Of a stretch of DNA of 64,000 nt, positions 17,490-25,698 are shown one piece after another. A program made the position numbers and the translations under genes. The notes under the pieces were generated by a model that was not told the origin of the DNA, searched no databases, and was given only the letters and a program-made list of their open reading frames with translations. This stretch comes from Dehalococcoidia bacterium UBA2991 (lineage in GTDB: Bacteria > Chloroflexota > Dehalococcoidia > Tepidiformales > Tepidiformaceae), in assembly GCA_002346645.1 (NCBI GenBank), contig DEAD01000002.1:54298-118297 (forward strand). Reading direction: 5' to 3'. How positions within the stretch are numbered: position 1 is the first letter of the stretch; every line of letters begins with the position of its first letter.

Positions 17490-18440
17490 ATGGGAATGCG
17501 AATTATCACCACTCCACCAGGAACTGGCGGCCACAGCACTGTCAGCGCCATCGTCGAGCCCTTCAAGCAAGCCGAAGCGGACGGTTTTCAATCCGCCTGG
17601 ATTGGGAACCACCTCAATTACGACGCGATGACCGTCTGTGCTCTGGCTGGGCAAGCAACGAGCACAATCGAGCTGGGAACAGCAGTAGTGCCGACCTATC
17701 CCCGACATCCGATGGTAATGGCACAGCAAGCGCTTACGACTAACGTAGCCTGCGGCGGTCGCTTCACCTTGGGTATCGGGCTTAGCCACAAGTTCATCGT
17801 CGAGGGATGGCAGGGGTTGCGCTGGGCAACTCCTGTGAGACACATGCGTGAGTACCTAGAGGTTCTCAATCCGCTACTAGATGGAGAGCTCGTGAACCAC
17901 AAAGGGCAGGAATACCAGGTCCAGCTAAACAATGCGCCCTTCACTCAGCTCAACGTTCCGGGCGGTGGGCGTCCCCAAGTTGTAGTTGCGGCGCTAGGAC
18001 CAGGCATGCTGAAAGTGACTGGGGAACTCGCGGACGGCACAAGCATGTTTCATTGCGGGCCAAACTACATAGAGCAAACGGCAGTTCCGACAATCACCAA
18101 AGCAGCGGAGTCGGTTGGACGGGTAGCTCCCCGAATAATCGCCGGCATACCCATTTCAGTTACGGATAAGGAGGAGGCCGCTCGCACATCGGCAGGAAAA
18201 GTTTGGGAAGTTTACGGAAAGATCTACTCTTACCGGAAGGTGATCGAAGCCGAAGGAGTAGCCGATATTTCCGAAGTGGCGATTGTGGGGGATGAGGCAA
18301 CAGTGAGAGCAAAACTGAAGCGACTCGAGTCAATCGGGGTTACCGATTACACCGGCGCTATTCTTCCAGTTCCTGAGGATCCCGGAGCCCCGCAGAGGAC
18401 CTACGAGCTCCTGAAGGAAGTGAACGCAAGCGGCATCTAG
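17490..18440 (+). CDS. LLM-class flavin/F420-dependent oxidoreductase
   Basis: A 316-aa luciferase-like TIM-barrel oxidoreductase: ADGFQSAWIGNHLNYD, IELGTAVVPTYPRHPMVMAQQALT and FTLGIGLSHKFIVEG are typical family landmarks. Members use FMNH2 or F420H2 to oxidise or reduce varied organics, and the cofactor cannot be fixed from sequence alone. The start at 17490 is supported by a strong AGGAGG at 17478-17483. It is the first of three LLM genes within 4 kb. Confidence 0.82.
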   Translation: MGMRIITTPPGTGGHSTVSAIVEPFKQAEADGFQSAWIGNHLNYDAMTVCALAGQATSTIELGTAVVPTYPRHPMVMAQQALTTNVACGGRFTLGIGLSHKFIVEGWQGLRWATPVRHMREYLEVLNPLLDGELVNHKGQEYQVQLNNAPFTQLNVPGGGRPQVVVAALGPGMLKVTGELADGTSMFHCGPNYIEQTAVPTITKAAESVGRVAPRIIAGIPISVTDKEEAARTSAGKVWEVYGKIYSYRKVIEAEGVADISEVAIVGDEATVRAKLKRLESIGVTDYTGAILPVPEDPGAPQRTYELLKEVNASGI

Positions 18441-18603
18441 AGGTTAGGGCCAAGGAGAATGCCTCGAAAACTCAAGGGGTCTGACTTTCGAGAGAAAGCC
18501 CAACTTGTGTAAAGCCCATTTCCCAACCAGGCCATATCCCCCACATTAGAAGCTTTAATCCAGCATCATTTAACAGGGTGCAGTTACCGACTAAAGGAAA
18601 CAG

Positions 18604-19167
18604 CTAGCGGCCAGAGGTATCGAATGGCCGCCCTTCGATGTGGGTGTAACGGAGCGAGCGGCGGAGAATACGCCACCCCGCCGGCTCACGCACACACTCA
18701 TCCTCGTAGGTGCCCTGAATAACCATATTGGTGCCCGCCACCAAGGTGGGAACGGTGTCTGTTTTGTCGGGAGGGAGCTCCTCTCCATCGCGAGGTAGCG
18801 TATGGGTGGCCTGTAAGTAACTGCGAAGCCGAGCTTTTCCGCCCATACGCACACCATCATGCTCAACTGGTAAATCATCGATGAGAACGAGAGGGGGAGC
18901 GATAAAGTGTTGGGTTCCGCCAAAAGAGCTGAGGGCACGCGCGCAGAACTCTGCCCACCCATCCGCCCCGTGTACATTCACCGTTTCACCACTCAGCTCC
19001 TCGAAGATGAAGTCCTCAGCAAAAGTCCCACGCAGGATTTCTTGGCCTCGTTGGTAAAGAGCATCATCGTCTCGATTGAGGGCACGCCCAAGCATGTCAA
19101 GGGCGTGACCATAGCGGATGGGAAGCTGCATTAGTTCAACGTAATCAGCTGTCTCGTTTGGTTCCAT
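18604..19167 (-). CDS. SnoaL/NTF2-like protein
   Basis: A 187-aa protein with the NTF2-like cone fold: a helical start (YVELMQLPIRYGHALDM), then the segments FAEDFIFEEL, FIAPPLVLIDD and a C-terminal beta part ending GWRILRRSLRYTHIEG, typical of SnoaL_4 polypeptides. Family members bind or transform small hydrophobic molecules. The ATG at 19167 is preferred to a TTG two codons earlier. It is divergent from the second LLM gene with only 90 bases between, suggesting shared control. Confidence 0.75.
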   Translation of the reverse strand: MEPNETADYVELMQLPIRYGHALDMLGRALNRDDDALYQRGQEILRGTFAEDFIFEELSGETVNVHGADGWAEFCARALSSFGGTQHFIAPPLVLIDDLPVEHDGVRMGGKARLRSYLQATHTLPRDGEELPPDKTDTVPTLVAGTNMVIQGTYEDECVREPAGWRILRRSLRYTHIEGRPFDTSGR

Positions 19168-19257
19168 AGCCAAATTGTAGAGGAGACCACCACTGTGCCG
19201 TTGGAACCGGAGGCCGGTATCCTGCCTCGGCAGAACCCACCTTGGAAAGAGTTCACT

Positions 19258-20199
19258 ATGCCATCCAAAAAGATTCCGTTCGGGTTGGCCCTTCCGCAGG
19301 TTTTCCTAACCCAGCCTGTTGATATCGCACCCATCCGGAGAGTGGCACAACGGGCAGAGGTCCTCGGCTTCCATAGCCTCTGGACGCTGGACCAGGTACT
19401 AGGTGGAAGCCGCAACCTGGAGCCGATGAGCTTACTTTCCTACGTGGCAGCAATCACCACGAGAATGCGCCTGGGAACAGCAGTTTTCGTCCTGCCCCAG
19501 CGCAACCCAGTGCAAACGGCCAAGGAACTCGCAACACTCGACATCTTGAGCGGCGGACGTGTTGACGCAGGATTCGGCATTGGCAATGACGATGCCCCTC
19601 ATAATGCAGCATTCGGAATCGAAACAGGCCGGCGAGTGAAAAGGCTCACGGAATCATTGGCAGTGATACGGGCACTCTGGTCTGAACGGAAGGCAACTTA
19701 CAAGGGGGAATTCTTTCAGCTAGAAAACATCCTCATGGAACCAAAGCCAGTCCAGCAGCCAGGTCCACCAATTTGGTTCGGTGGACGCGTCGAGCCAGCG
19801 CTGCGACGGGCTTCCAAGCTCGGTGACGCGTGGATGGGCCCGGGCTCCTCGAGTATCGAAGATTTCCGAAAACACGTATCCATCCTGCGCCGCAGCCTCC
19901 ATCAGGCCGGTCGAGATCCCTCCACCTTTACCATCTCGAAACGACTCTACCTGGCCGTCGATGACGACCGAAAAAGGGCGGAGAAGAGGCTGCGCGAGTG
20001 GTTCGGTCACGTCTATGGAAGCCCTGACATGGCTAACCAGGTCGCAATCTGGGGGCCAGCAGCCTACATAAACGAACGTATCGAGCAGGTAATCGACATC
20101 GGCGCAGAACATATGCTCCTGCACCCAGTTTTTGACTTCGACGAACACCTGGAACAACTGGCTTCACTTGTTTTGGAAGACCCCGTGCCAGGTAGGTAA
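19258..20199 (+). CDS. LLM-class flavin/F420-dependent oxidoreductase
   Basis: A 313-aa luciferase-like oxidoreductase. Landmarks are EVLGFHSLWTLDQVLGG, MRLGTAVFVLPQRNPVQTAK, GRVDAGFGIGNDD and PGPPIWFGGRVEPALRRA. The LSGGRV-type phosphate-binding loop is clear. The ATG at 19258 starts just before the first beta strand; an earlier ATG at 19195 adds 21 residues without family character. It is convergent with the next LLM gene. Confidence 0.85.
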   Translation: MPSKKIPFGLALPQVFLTQPVDIAPIRRVAQRAEVLGFHSLWTLDQVLGGSRNLEPMSLLSYVAAITTRMRLGTAVFVLPQRNPVQTAKELATLDILSGGRVDAGFGIGNDDAPHNAAFGIETGRRVKRLTESLAVIRALWSERKATYKGEFFQLENILMEPKPVQQPGPPIWFGGRVEPALRRASKLGDAWMGPGSSSIEDFRKHVSILRRSLHQAGRDPSTFTISKRLYLAVDDDRKRAEKRLREWFGHVYGSPDMANQVAIWGPAAYINERIEQVIDIGAEHMLLHPVFDFDEHLEQLASLVLEDPVPGR

Positions 20200-20210
20200 T
20201 GCCCACACCA

Positions 20211-20228
20211 TTTCACCAGCTGGTGAAA
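20211..20228. repeat. 18-bp perfect palindrome between convergent LLM genes
   Basis: TTTCACCAGCTGGTGAAA is fully self-complementary. As RNA it could form a 7-bp stem with an AGCT loop and serve as a two-way terminator, though neither side has a T tract. As DNA it could be an operator for a dimeric regulator, but its place between two gene ends favours termination. Confidence 0.4.
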
Positions 20229-20275
20229 CGGCGAATGAGATTAGGGGTGCTCACTTGACGGAGGAGCTTCCTCTT

Positions 20276-21247
20276 CTAGCTGCGGACGGCTGGGATAATC
20301 TCGTTCGCCAGAGTATCAATGCCTTCTAGAACGGCCTGAATCCCACCTCCAGGCCGTCCTAAGCGACGAGCAGATGCAATCATGTGCGTGAGGCCTGAAT
20401 CTTCGAACTCACGCAACTCTTCCACGCATTGCTCAATAGTGCCCACAACCCCCTGGGAGCGTTCCTGATGAGAAAGAGTAGCTCGATAATCAGGGTCATC
20501 TACAAGGGTGATGCCATGCAGCATCGCAATGGGCATATCGCTACCACTTCTTCCCTGTTCCTCGCAGGTTTGCAAAAGGCGGGCTCGATGCTCAGCGAGT
20601 CCCTTTGGCCTCAAGCTGATCCCAAGCCAGCCATCACAGAGGGAAGCAGTGCGCTCGAGGGCAGCTTCACTATTCCCTCCTACAAGGATGGGCGGGTGCG
20701 GTCGCTGATAGGGCCTGGGAGTGACACTAACCTCGTTAAAGCGGTAATAGGATCCATCAAAAGAAGCTGGGTCATTTGCCCAAACCTCCTTGAAAACCTT
20801 GATTTGCTCGTTGACAAGAGCACCGCGGTGGTGGAAGGAGTCTAGCTGGAGATTTTCGAACTCGTCTTTCATCCAGCCCACACCGATGCCGAACTGAAGG
20901 CGTCCACGTGAGAGCTGGTCGATCGTGGCGACTATCTTGGCCGTATGCACCGGGTGACGATAGGGCAGGATTATGACGCAGGTTCCCAGCTGGACCGTGC
21001 TAGTTCGGGCCGCAGCATAGGAGAGAATGGAAAAAGCATCCCACCATGGCCCCTGCCCAGCCATCCATTCACCAGTTAGGTTGTATGGATACTTCGCGCC
21101 AATGCTGTATGGAAGAAGGATATGGTCGATGACCCAGATGGAATCCAGGCCTACCTCCTCAGCCTTGTCACAGACTGCATCTACTGCCTCAGTGCTCGCC
21201 AAAGAACCTATCATTGGGAGGACAACACCGAACTTCATTCGAGCCAT
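20276..21247 (-). CDS. LLM-class flavin/F420-dependent oxidoreductase
   Basis: A 323-aa luciferase-like oxidoreductase with AEEVGLDSIWVIDHILLP, VQLGTCVIILPYRHPVHTAK, GRLQFGIGVGWMKDEF and HPPILVGGNSEAALERTA. It is closest in layout to the F420-dependent subclass with a DH pair after the second strand. The ATG at 21247 (MARMKFGVVLPM) is chosen over a longer frame starting at 21310. It is the third LLM gene of the group and may be needed for a related substrate range. Confidence 0.85.
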   Translation of the reverse strand: MARMKFGVVLPMIGSLASTEAVDAVCDKAEEVGLDSIWVIDHILLPYSIGAKYPYNLTGEWMAGQGPWWDAFSILSYAAARTSTVQLGTCVIILPYRHPVHTAKIVATIDQLSRGRLQFGIGVGWMKDEFENLQLDSFHHRGALVNEQIKVFKEVWANDPASFDGSYYRFNEVSVTPRPYQRPHPPILVGGNSEAALERTASLCDGWLGISLRPKGLAEHRARLLQTCEEQGRSGSDMPIAMLHGITLVDDPDYRATLSHQERSQGVVGTIEQCVEELREFEDSGLTHMIASARRLGRPGGGIQAVLEGIDTLANEIIPAVRS

Positions 21248-21319
21248 ACATAGAACGATACACGCGTCACAGATCGCGCAGCGAGAAATCAGGGCAAGGG
21301 GTGACCCCACGACGGTGTT

Positions 21320-21808
21320 ATGGACTTAGGGATGGTAAAGCAAAGATTAGTTCTTGCTGGGCTGGTATTGGCCATTGGAACAGTGGTGGCAGTCGTGGGT
21401 TTCCATGCCCACTCCCATGCACACGGCGACCTACGGGCAATAGACGCAGAAGGGAATGTACAAGTGCTCGGGGCATGGCGACTGGGAACATCTGCGGGAG
21501 GGGAGCTTCCCGTGGTTTCGAGCGGGAACCTGCGCTTCGAACTATCCAACTCGGATGGAGTTCTACACAACTTCGTCATTGTCCGCACAGAACTAGAAGG
21601 AACGGAGCTACCAATGACTAGGGGACAAGTGGACTTAGCTGCGTCTGGAGAGCTTGTTGGGAGGGTACAAACAGTGCGCCCTGGAATAACGAGGGGGCAA
21701 ACTTTTCATATGCCACCTGGTCGCTACATCCTCTTTTGCAACATTGCAGGGCATTACGAAGGCGGCATGTACTACACACTTCGCGTGGAGGAGAACCCTA
21801 CCCGGTGA
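21320..21808 (+). CDS. Membrane-anchored cupredoxin-like protein
   Basis: A 162-aa protein with an N-terminal membrane segment (about residues 8-28), then a His-rich HAHSHAH stretch and a cupredoxin domain. The type 1 copper ligands can be read as H83 (VLHNFVIV), C140 (RYILFC), H145 (IAGHY) and M150 (GGMYY), in the usual H...C-x4-H-x4-M order. It would act outside the membrane as an electron carrier or copper chaperone. No terminal oxidase or nitrite reductase partner lies in the window. Confidence 0.8.
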   Translation: MDLGMVKQRLVLAGLVLAIGTVVAVVGFHAHSHAHGDLRAIDAEGNVQVLGAWRLGTSAGGELPVVSSGNLRFELSNSDGVLHNFVIVRTELEGTELPMTRGQVDLAASGELVGRVQTVRPGITRGQTFHMPPGRYILFCNIAGHYEGGMYYTLRVEENPTR

Positions 21809-21849
21809 CCTTAGGCCCTCAACGCTCACAATCTCCCAGCACACCCAGT

Positions 21850-21868
21850 GGAGAGTTCGCTACTCTCC
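21850..21868 (+). terminator. Hairpin after cupredoxin gene (possible terminator)
   Basis: A 7-bp stem GGAGAGT/ACTCTCC closes a 5-base loop between the cupredoxin stop and the next start. Only a short mixed T-rich stretch follows, so termination is possible but not typical of the intrinsic type. Confidence 0.35.
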
Positions 21869-21896
21869 AGACGTAGTGCTCTTCTAAAATTCCATT

Positions 21897-23273
21897 ATGG
21901 CCCCTAATCGCAAAACGTTGATCGAAGAATTTGACAAGGCCGGATACGAGCTGTGGCTTGCTGGAGGCCTTGTGCGCGATGAGCTCAGAAAAGTGCCTCT
22001 GAGTGGCGACGCCGACTTCACAACTAACGCACCACCAGATGAATGCGAACGTATCGGGCAAAAGCTGGAGACCACAATCGCCAAGATAGGACAGCGTTTC
22101 GGGACAACAGGTGTGCTACTCGAGGAGGGGTGGGCAGAGATCACGACTTTCCGAGGTGACAGCTACATTGCCGGGAGCCGATGGCCCAATGTCACCTTCG
22201 GAAGCTCCATCGAGGAGGACCTTGATCGGCGAGATTTCACCGTGAATGCCATGGCTCGAAACACTGTCACGGGAGAGCTTCGAGATCCTTTCGACGGGCA
22301 GGGGGACATCGAACGCAGGCTACTACGGGCCCCAGGCGACGCGAGAATGCGTTTCACTGAGGATCCACTCCGCATTCTTCGAGGAGTACGTTTCGTCAGT
22401 CAGCTCGGATTCACAATCGAGCCCGAAACAAAGACAGGAATGATTGCGTCAATCGAACTACTGGAAGGGCTTTCTCAGGAGAGGGTTACTGCTGAGATAG
22501 AACGTTTGCTTGAAGGAGCGCATCCGGCGGCAGGCCTGGAGGCCCTGCGAGAGATTGGTGCCTTGCCCCACCTACTGCCGGAATTAGCGACGATGCCCGG
22601 GTGCGAGCAGAACCGCTTTCATCAGTTTGATGTATGGGGCCATACGACAGCGACCGTGGAGGCAATAGAAACAGAGGAAGTGAACCTCAAACTGCGTCGG
22701 TGGGCTGCTTTATTGCACGACCTAGGTAAACCACCGGTACGCCACGTTAAGAAGAACGGTGAGTGGGGGTTCTACCGTCATGAGATCGTGGGAGCAGAAA
22801 TGGCGCAAGCCCTTGCGGAGCGGTTACGACTGGCCAAGCATGAAGGGGCTCTTCTGACACTACTCGTGCGGCGACACATGGACCGGCCAGACCCAGACGA
22901 CGGGCGTCTGGTGCGGCGCTTCATGCGGAGACTCGATGGGCATTGGCGGGACCTACTAGCTCTAAAACGCGCCGACAACGCAAGCCATACCTATGACGAC
23001 AACGATTACCACGATCGCTTAGAGGCCGCTTGCGAGCGGGTGGAAGTGGAGGAAGCCGCCATGCTGCAAGCTGAAAGCCCCCTTGATGGCCGTGAATTGA
23101 TGGCGCTAATAGGAAAGGAGCCAGGGCCATGGATCGCACGGATTAAGGATCGCCTAAGCATGCTGGTGTTAGACGGTGAACTTGCTCCTGGAGACAAAGA
23201 GAGGGCATCCCTTATCGCTCAGCGCATGGGTGGCACAACGACAATGCCAGCCCAAAACGAAGATGCATCCTGA
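21897..23273 (+). CDS. CCA-adding enzyme / poly(A) polymerase family nucleotidyltransferase
   Basis: A 458-aa class II tRNA nucleotidyltransferase family protein. The N-terminal motif LAGGLVRDEL, the catalytic GDADFTTNA (two metal-binding aspartates), the DRRDFTVNAMA motif and the EDPLRILRGVRF motif are all intact. An HD domain follows (WAALLHDLGKP, then RLAKHEGALLTLLVRRHMDRP). It would repair or add CCA ends on tRNA, or act as an A-adding half-enzyme; sequence alone does not separate these. One tRNA in the window already encodes CCA. Confidence 0.88.
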   Translation: MAPNRKTLIEEFDKAGYELWLAGGLVRDELRKVPLSGDADFTTNAPPDECERIGQKLETTIAKIGQRFGTTGVLLEEGWAEITTFRGDSYIAGSRWPNVTFGSSIEEDLDRRDFTVNAMARNTVTGELRDPFDGQGDIERRLLRAPGDARMRFTEDPLRILRGVRFVSQLGFTIEPETKTGMIASIELLEGLSQERVTAEIERLLEGAHPAAGLEALREIGALPHLLPELATMPGCEQNRFHQFDVWGHTTATVEAIETEEVNLKLRRWAALLHDLGKPPVRHVKKNGEWGFYRHEIVGAEMAQALAERLRLAKHEGALLTLLVRRHMDRPDPDDGRLVRRFMRRLDGHWRDLLALKRADNASHTYDDNDYHDRLEAACERVEVEEAAMLQAESPLDGRELMALIGKEPGPWIARIKDRLSMLVLDGELAPGDKERASLIAQRMGGTTTMPAQNEDAS

Positions 23274-23420
23274 TGTTGAAAGGCTCGAAAACCACCTTAT
23301 AGCGCCTGGAAGATCTGGGTATGGAAGCACAGCAAAAGGTAGTAATTAGCCTCTTTTCGGCACATCACTTCGCCCTGTGCGAGGATTGCATGCGTTGCTC
23401 GTTCACCTTTCGTCCAAACC

Positions 23421-24152
23421 ATGGTGAAAGAGTCTGAAGAAAAAATGGTTTCAGCACCTGCAAATACGGCAACCGTATTGGTTGTGGAAGACGAAGAAGC
23501 ACTACTCATGGCGATGGCTTACCACCTTCGCCGCGAGGGCTACGAAGTCCTCACTGCCGCTCGTGGTGACGACGGTCTCCGCATAGCACGCGAACAGGAA
23601 CCGAACATTATCGTCCTTGACCTGATGCTTCCGGGCGTTGATGGCATGGGTATCTGTCGCGCTTTACGGCGCGACACTCAGATACCAATAATCATGGTGA
23701 CTGCACTGGGTGGGGAGAGTGATCGCATTGCTGGCCTCGACACGGGCGCAGACGACTACCTTACAAAACCGTTTGGCATGCGCGAGCTGCTTGCTCGGGT
23801 ACGGGCCCTACTTCGTCGTGCACACTCCCAACAGGCAATAGAGCCAAAAGAAGACCTCTTACGAGCGGGCGATCTCGAGCTAAATACCGTCCGACGGGAG
23901 GTCCGTCGAGGTAACGACCTCCTACATTTGAAACCGCGGGAGTTCGAGCTCTTGCTATTCTTGTTAAGACATCCCGGCCAGGTGCTCTCTAGAGAGCACC
24001 TCCTTGAGTCAGTCTGGGAGCGAGACTTCAATGGTGACGAGCGGACAGTGGACGTTCACATGCGCTGGCTTCGTCAGAAGATTGAACCAGATGCTGCCAA
24101 CCCCTCACGAATCCGCACAGTTCGCGGAAGTGGATATATCTTCGAAGGGTAG
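23421..24152 (+). CDS. OmpR/PhoB-family response regulator
   Basis: A 243-aa response regulator. The receiver domain has the acidic pocket E23/D24, phosphoacceptor D67 (IIVLDLMLPG), T94 and K116 (DDYLTKPFG). The C-terminal winged helix (KPREFELLLFLLRHPGQVLSREHLLESVW, split here only by description, followed by RTVDVHMRWLRQKIE) is of the PhoB type. The start at 23421 could equally be the ATG at 23445. It lies 9 bases before its kinase. Confidence 0.9.
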   Translation: MVKESEEKMVSAPANTATVLVVEDEEALLMAMAYHLRREGYEVLTAARGDDGLRIAREQEPNIIVLDLMLPGVDGMGICRALRRDTQIPIIMVTALGGESDRIAGLDTGADDYLTKPFGMRELLARVRALLRRAHSQQAIEPKEDLLRAGDLELNTVRREVRRGNDLLHLKPREFELLLFLLRHPGQVLSREHLLESVWERDFNGDERTVDVHMRWLRQKIEPDAANPSRIRTVRGSGYIFEG

Positions 24153-24161
24153 GGTAAGACC

Positions 24162-25535
24162 GTGAGAGGTCTCGCGATGCGAGCGGGCTTAGCGAGCGGG
24201 CTTGCGTGTCTCTTGGGAGCTTCCGCCGCAGCTGGATTCGCGGCAGCAACCAGTAACTTGCTGTGGATCGCTATCGCCATAGTTGTAGTGAGTGGGGGTA
24301 GTTTAGTTGGGGTCTTCTTCCTTTTGCGCCCTGTAGCCATTTCGGTACAGGAAACAGCGAAAGCAGCTAAAGCCCTCCGCGGCAGCAGCCTCTCTCCTCG
24401 AGCCATACGCACTACCGGACCCACAGCCGAACTCACACACGAGTTCACCGTAATGGCGGCGGCACTCGAACAATCCTCTCAAGCCATCACCGCAGAGCAC
24501 GCCCGCCTGGAGGCAGCCCTCGCTGCCGCCGGAGACGGAGTCATAGCCTTAGGAGCCGCGACAGATGTTCAATACGCCAACGCTGCGGCTCTCACGCTGC
24601 TCGATATGGAAGAGAGCGAGGTTTTAGGCCGCGCCCTAATCGAGAGTGTGCGCGACTACGAATTAGACGCCCTTGTGAGGGAGGCGATCGCAGGACCCCA
24701 CACACTTCCGCCAAAGATAGTTGCCTTTGGCCATGAGCGAACCCCACTGCGAGCGTTGGCCGTACCTATAACGGAAGGGGGAAGCTGGGCGGCTTTGCTC
24801 ATTCTCGTAGACCTCTCTCTTATCCAACGAGTAGACCATGTGCGCCGCGACTTCATCAGCAACGTCTCACACGAGCTTCGAACCCCGATTGCTGCAATTG
24901 CTGCATTAGTGGAAACATTGGAACTAAGCGACTTGGAAACGAATGAGCGGTCTTCCTTTTTAGGCAGTATCCGCACCCAAGTGGAGCGTATGGGAGTCCT
25001 GACAAATGAGCTGCTAGACCTCTCCCGAATCGAGTCAGGAGCAATCCATCTAGAGGCAGAACAGGTAGACCTACGGTCCGCTGTTCAGGAAGCGCAAACA
25101 GGCCTCCTACCCAAACTTGAAACATCCAAAGTGCTTATTCATGGACCCGAAGGCGAGACCCCCTCCATCGAGGCGGACCAGATAGCAACCGTTCGCATCA
25201 TCACAAACCTACTCGACAATGCACTCAAGTTCAGTCCCGAGGGAAGTTCAATCACAGTGGAGGTACGGGACGAAGACCCCCTGGTCGCGATCGAGGTGTG
25301 CGACCAAGGACCAGGCATCGCAACGCAAGATCTCGATCGCGTCTTCGAGCGGTTTTATAAGGCCGAGCAGTCTCGGTCAGACGAAGGATCGGGCCTTGGT
25401 CTGGCTATCGTTAAGCACCTGGTTCAAGCTCACGGAGGAACAGTGGCCGCTCGCAACAGGACCGAAGGCGGAGCCTCCATGACGGTTCGCCTTCCAAAAC
25501 ATTTCGTAGCGCGCACACCATACGTGCCGGTCTAG
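24162..25535 (+). CDS. PhoR-like sensor histidine kinase
   Basis: A 457-aa membrane kinase with two closely spaced membrane segments (about 8-29 and 33-56), leaving almost no external domain. It has a short HAMP-like linker, a PAS domain (about 112-220), a HisKA motif with phosphorylated H237 (NVSHELRTP) and an ATPase domain with N (NLLDNALKFSP), G1 (DQGPGIA), F (FERFYKAE) and G2 (GSGLGLAI) boxes. Lack of a sensor loop suggests it senses through the membrane, PAS or a partner, as in PhoR. It starts at GTG 24162. Confidence 0.9.
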   Translation: MRGLAMRAGLASGLACLLGASAAAGFAAATSNLLWIAIAIVVVSGGSLVGVFFLLRPVAISVQETAKAAKALRGSSLSPRAIRTTGPTAELTHEFTVMAAALEQSSQAITAEHARLEAALAAAGDGVIALGAATDVQYANAAALTLLDMEESEVLGRALIESVRDYELDALVREAIAGPHTLPPKIVAFGHERTPLRALAVPITEGGSWAALLILVDLSLIQRVDHVRRDFISNVSHELRTPIAAIAALVETLELSDLETNERSSFLGSIRTQVERMGVLTNELLDLSRIESGAIHLEAEQVDLRSAVQEAQTGLLPKLETSKVLIHGPEGETPSIEADQIATVRIITNLLDNALKFSPEGSSITVEVRDEDPLVAIEVCDQGPGIATQDLDRVFERFYKAEQSRSDEGSGLGLAIVKHLVQAHGGTVAARNRTEGGASMTVRLPKHFVARTPYVPV

Positions 25536-25543
25536 AGGCCCCT

Positions 25544-25627
25544 TTGGGATACATCCTCCTAACATTCTTTGGGGCAGGCTTACTGGTGGGCATCACCATT
25601 GCCGCCTGGCGTAAGCGGCGTAACTGA
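25544..25627 (+). CDS. Possible 27-residue single-span membrane peptide
   Basis: A short frame just after the kinase stop would encode a single hydrophobic helix (residues 3-21, YILLTFFGAGLLVGITIAA) ended by W-R-K-R-R-N, a typical inside-positive anchor. The only start is TTG at 25544, and no strong ribosome-binding site is seen, so it may be chance. If real, a small membrane peptide beside a kinase lacking an external sensor domain could modulate it. Confidence 0.25.
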   Translation: MGYILLTFFGAGLLVGITIAAWRKRRN

Positions 25628-25698
25628 AGTAAAGACCCGGCCAAGCAACCCCGAACCTTGCAGGGGCGTTGAGACCAGAAGAACTAGCCAGCAAATAC

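Noticed and set aside
18463..18492. Hairpin CTCGAAA/TTTCGAG between LLM and SnoaL genes
   Set aside because: The 16-base loop and absence of a T tract make it a weak terminator candidate.
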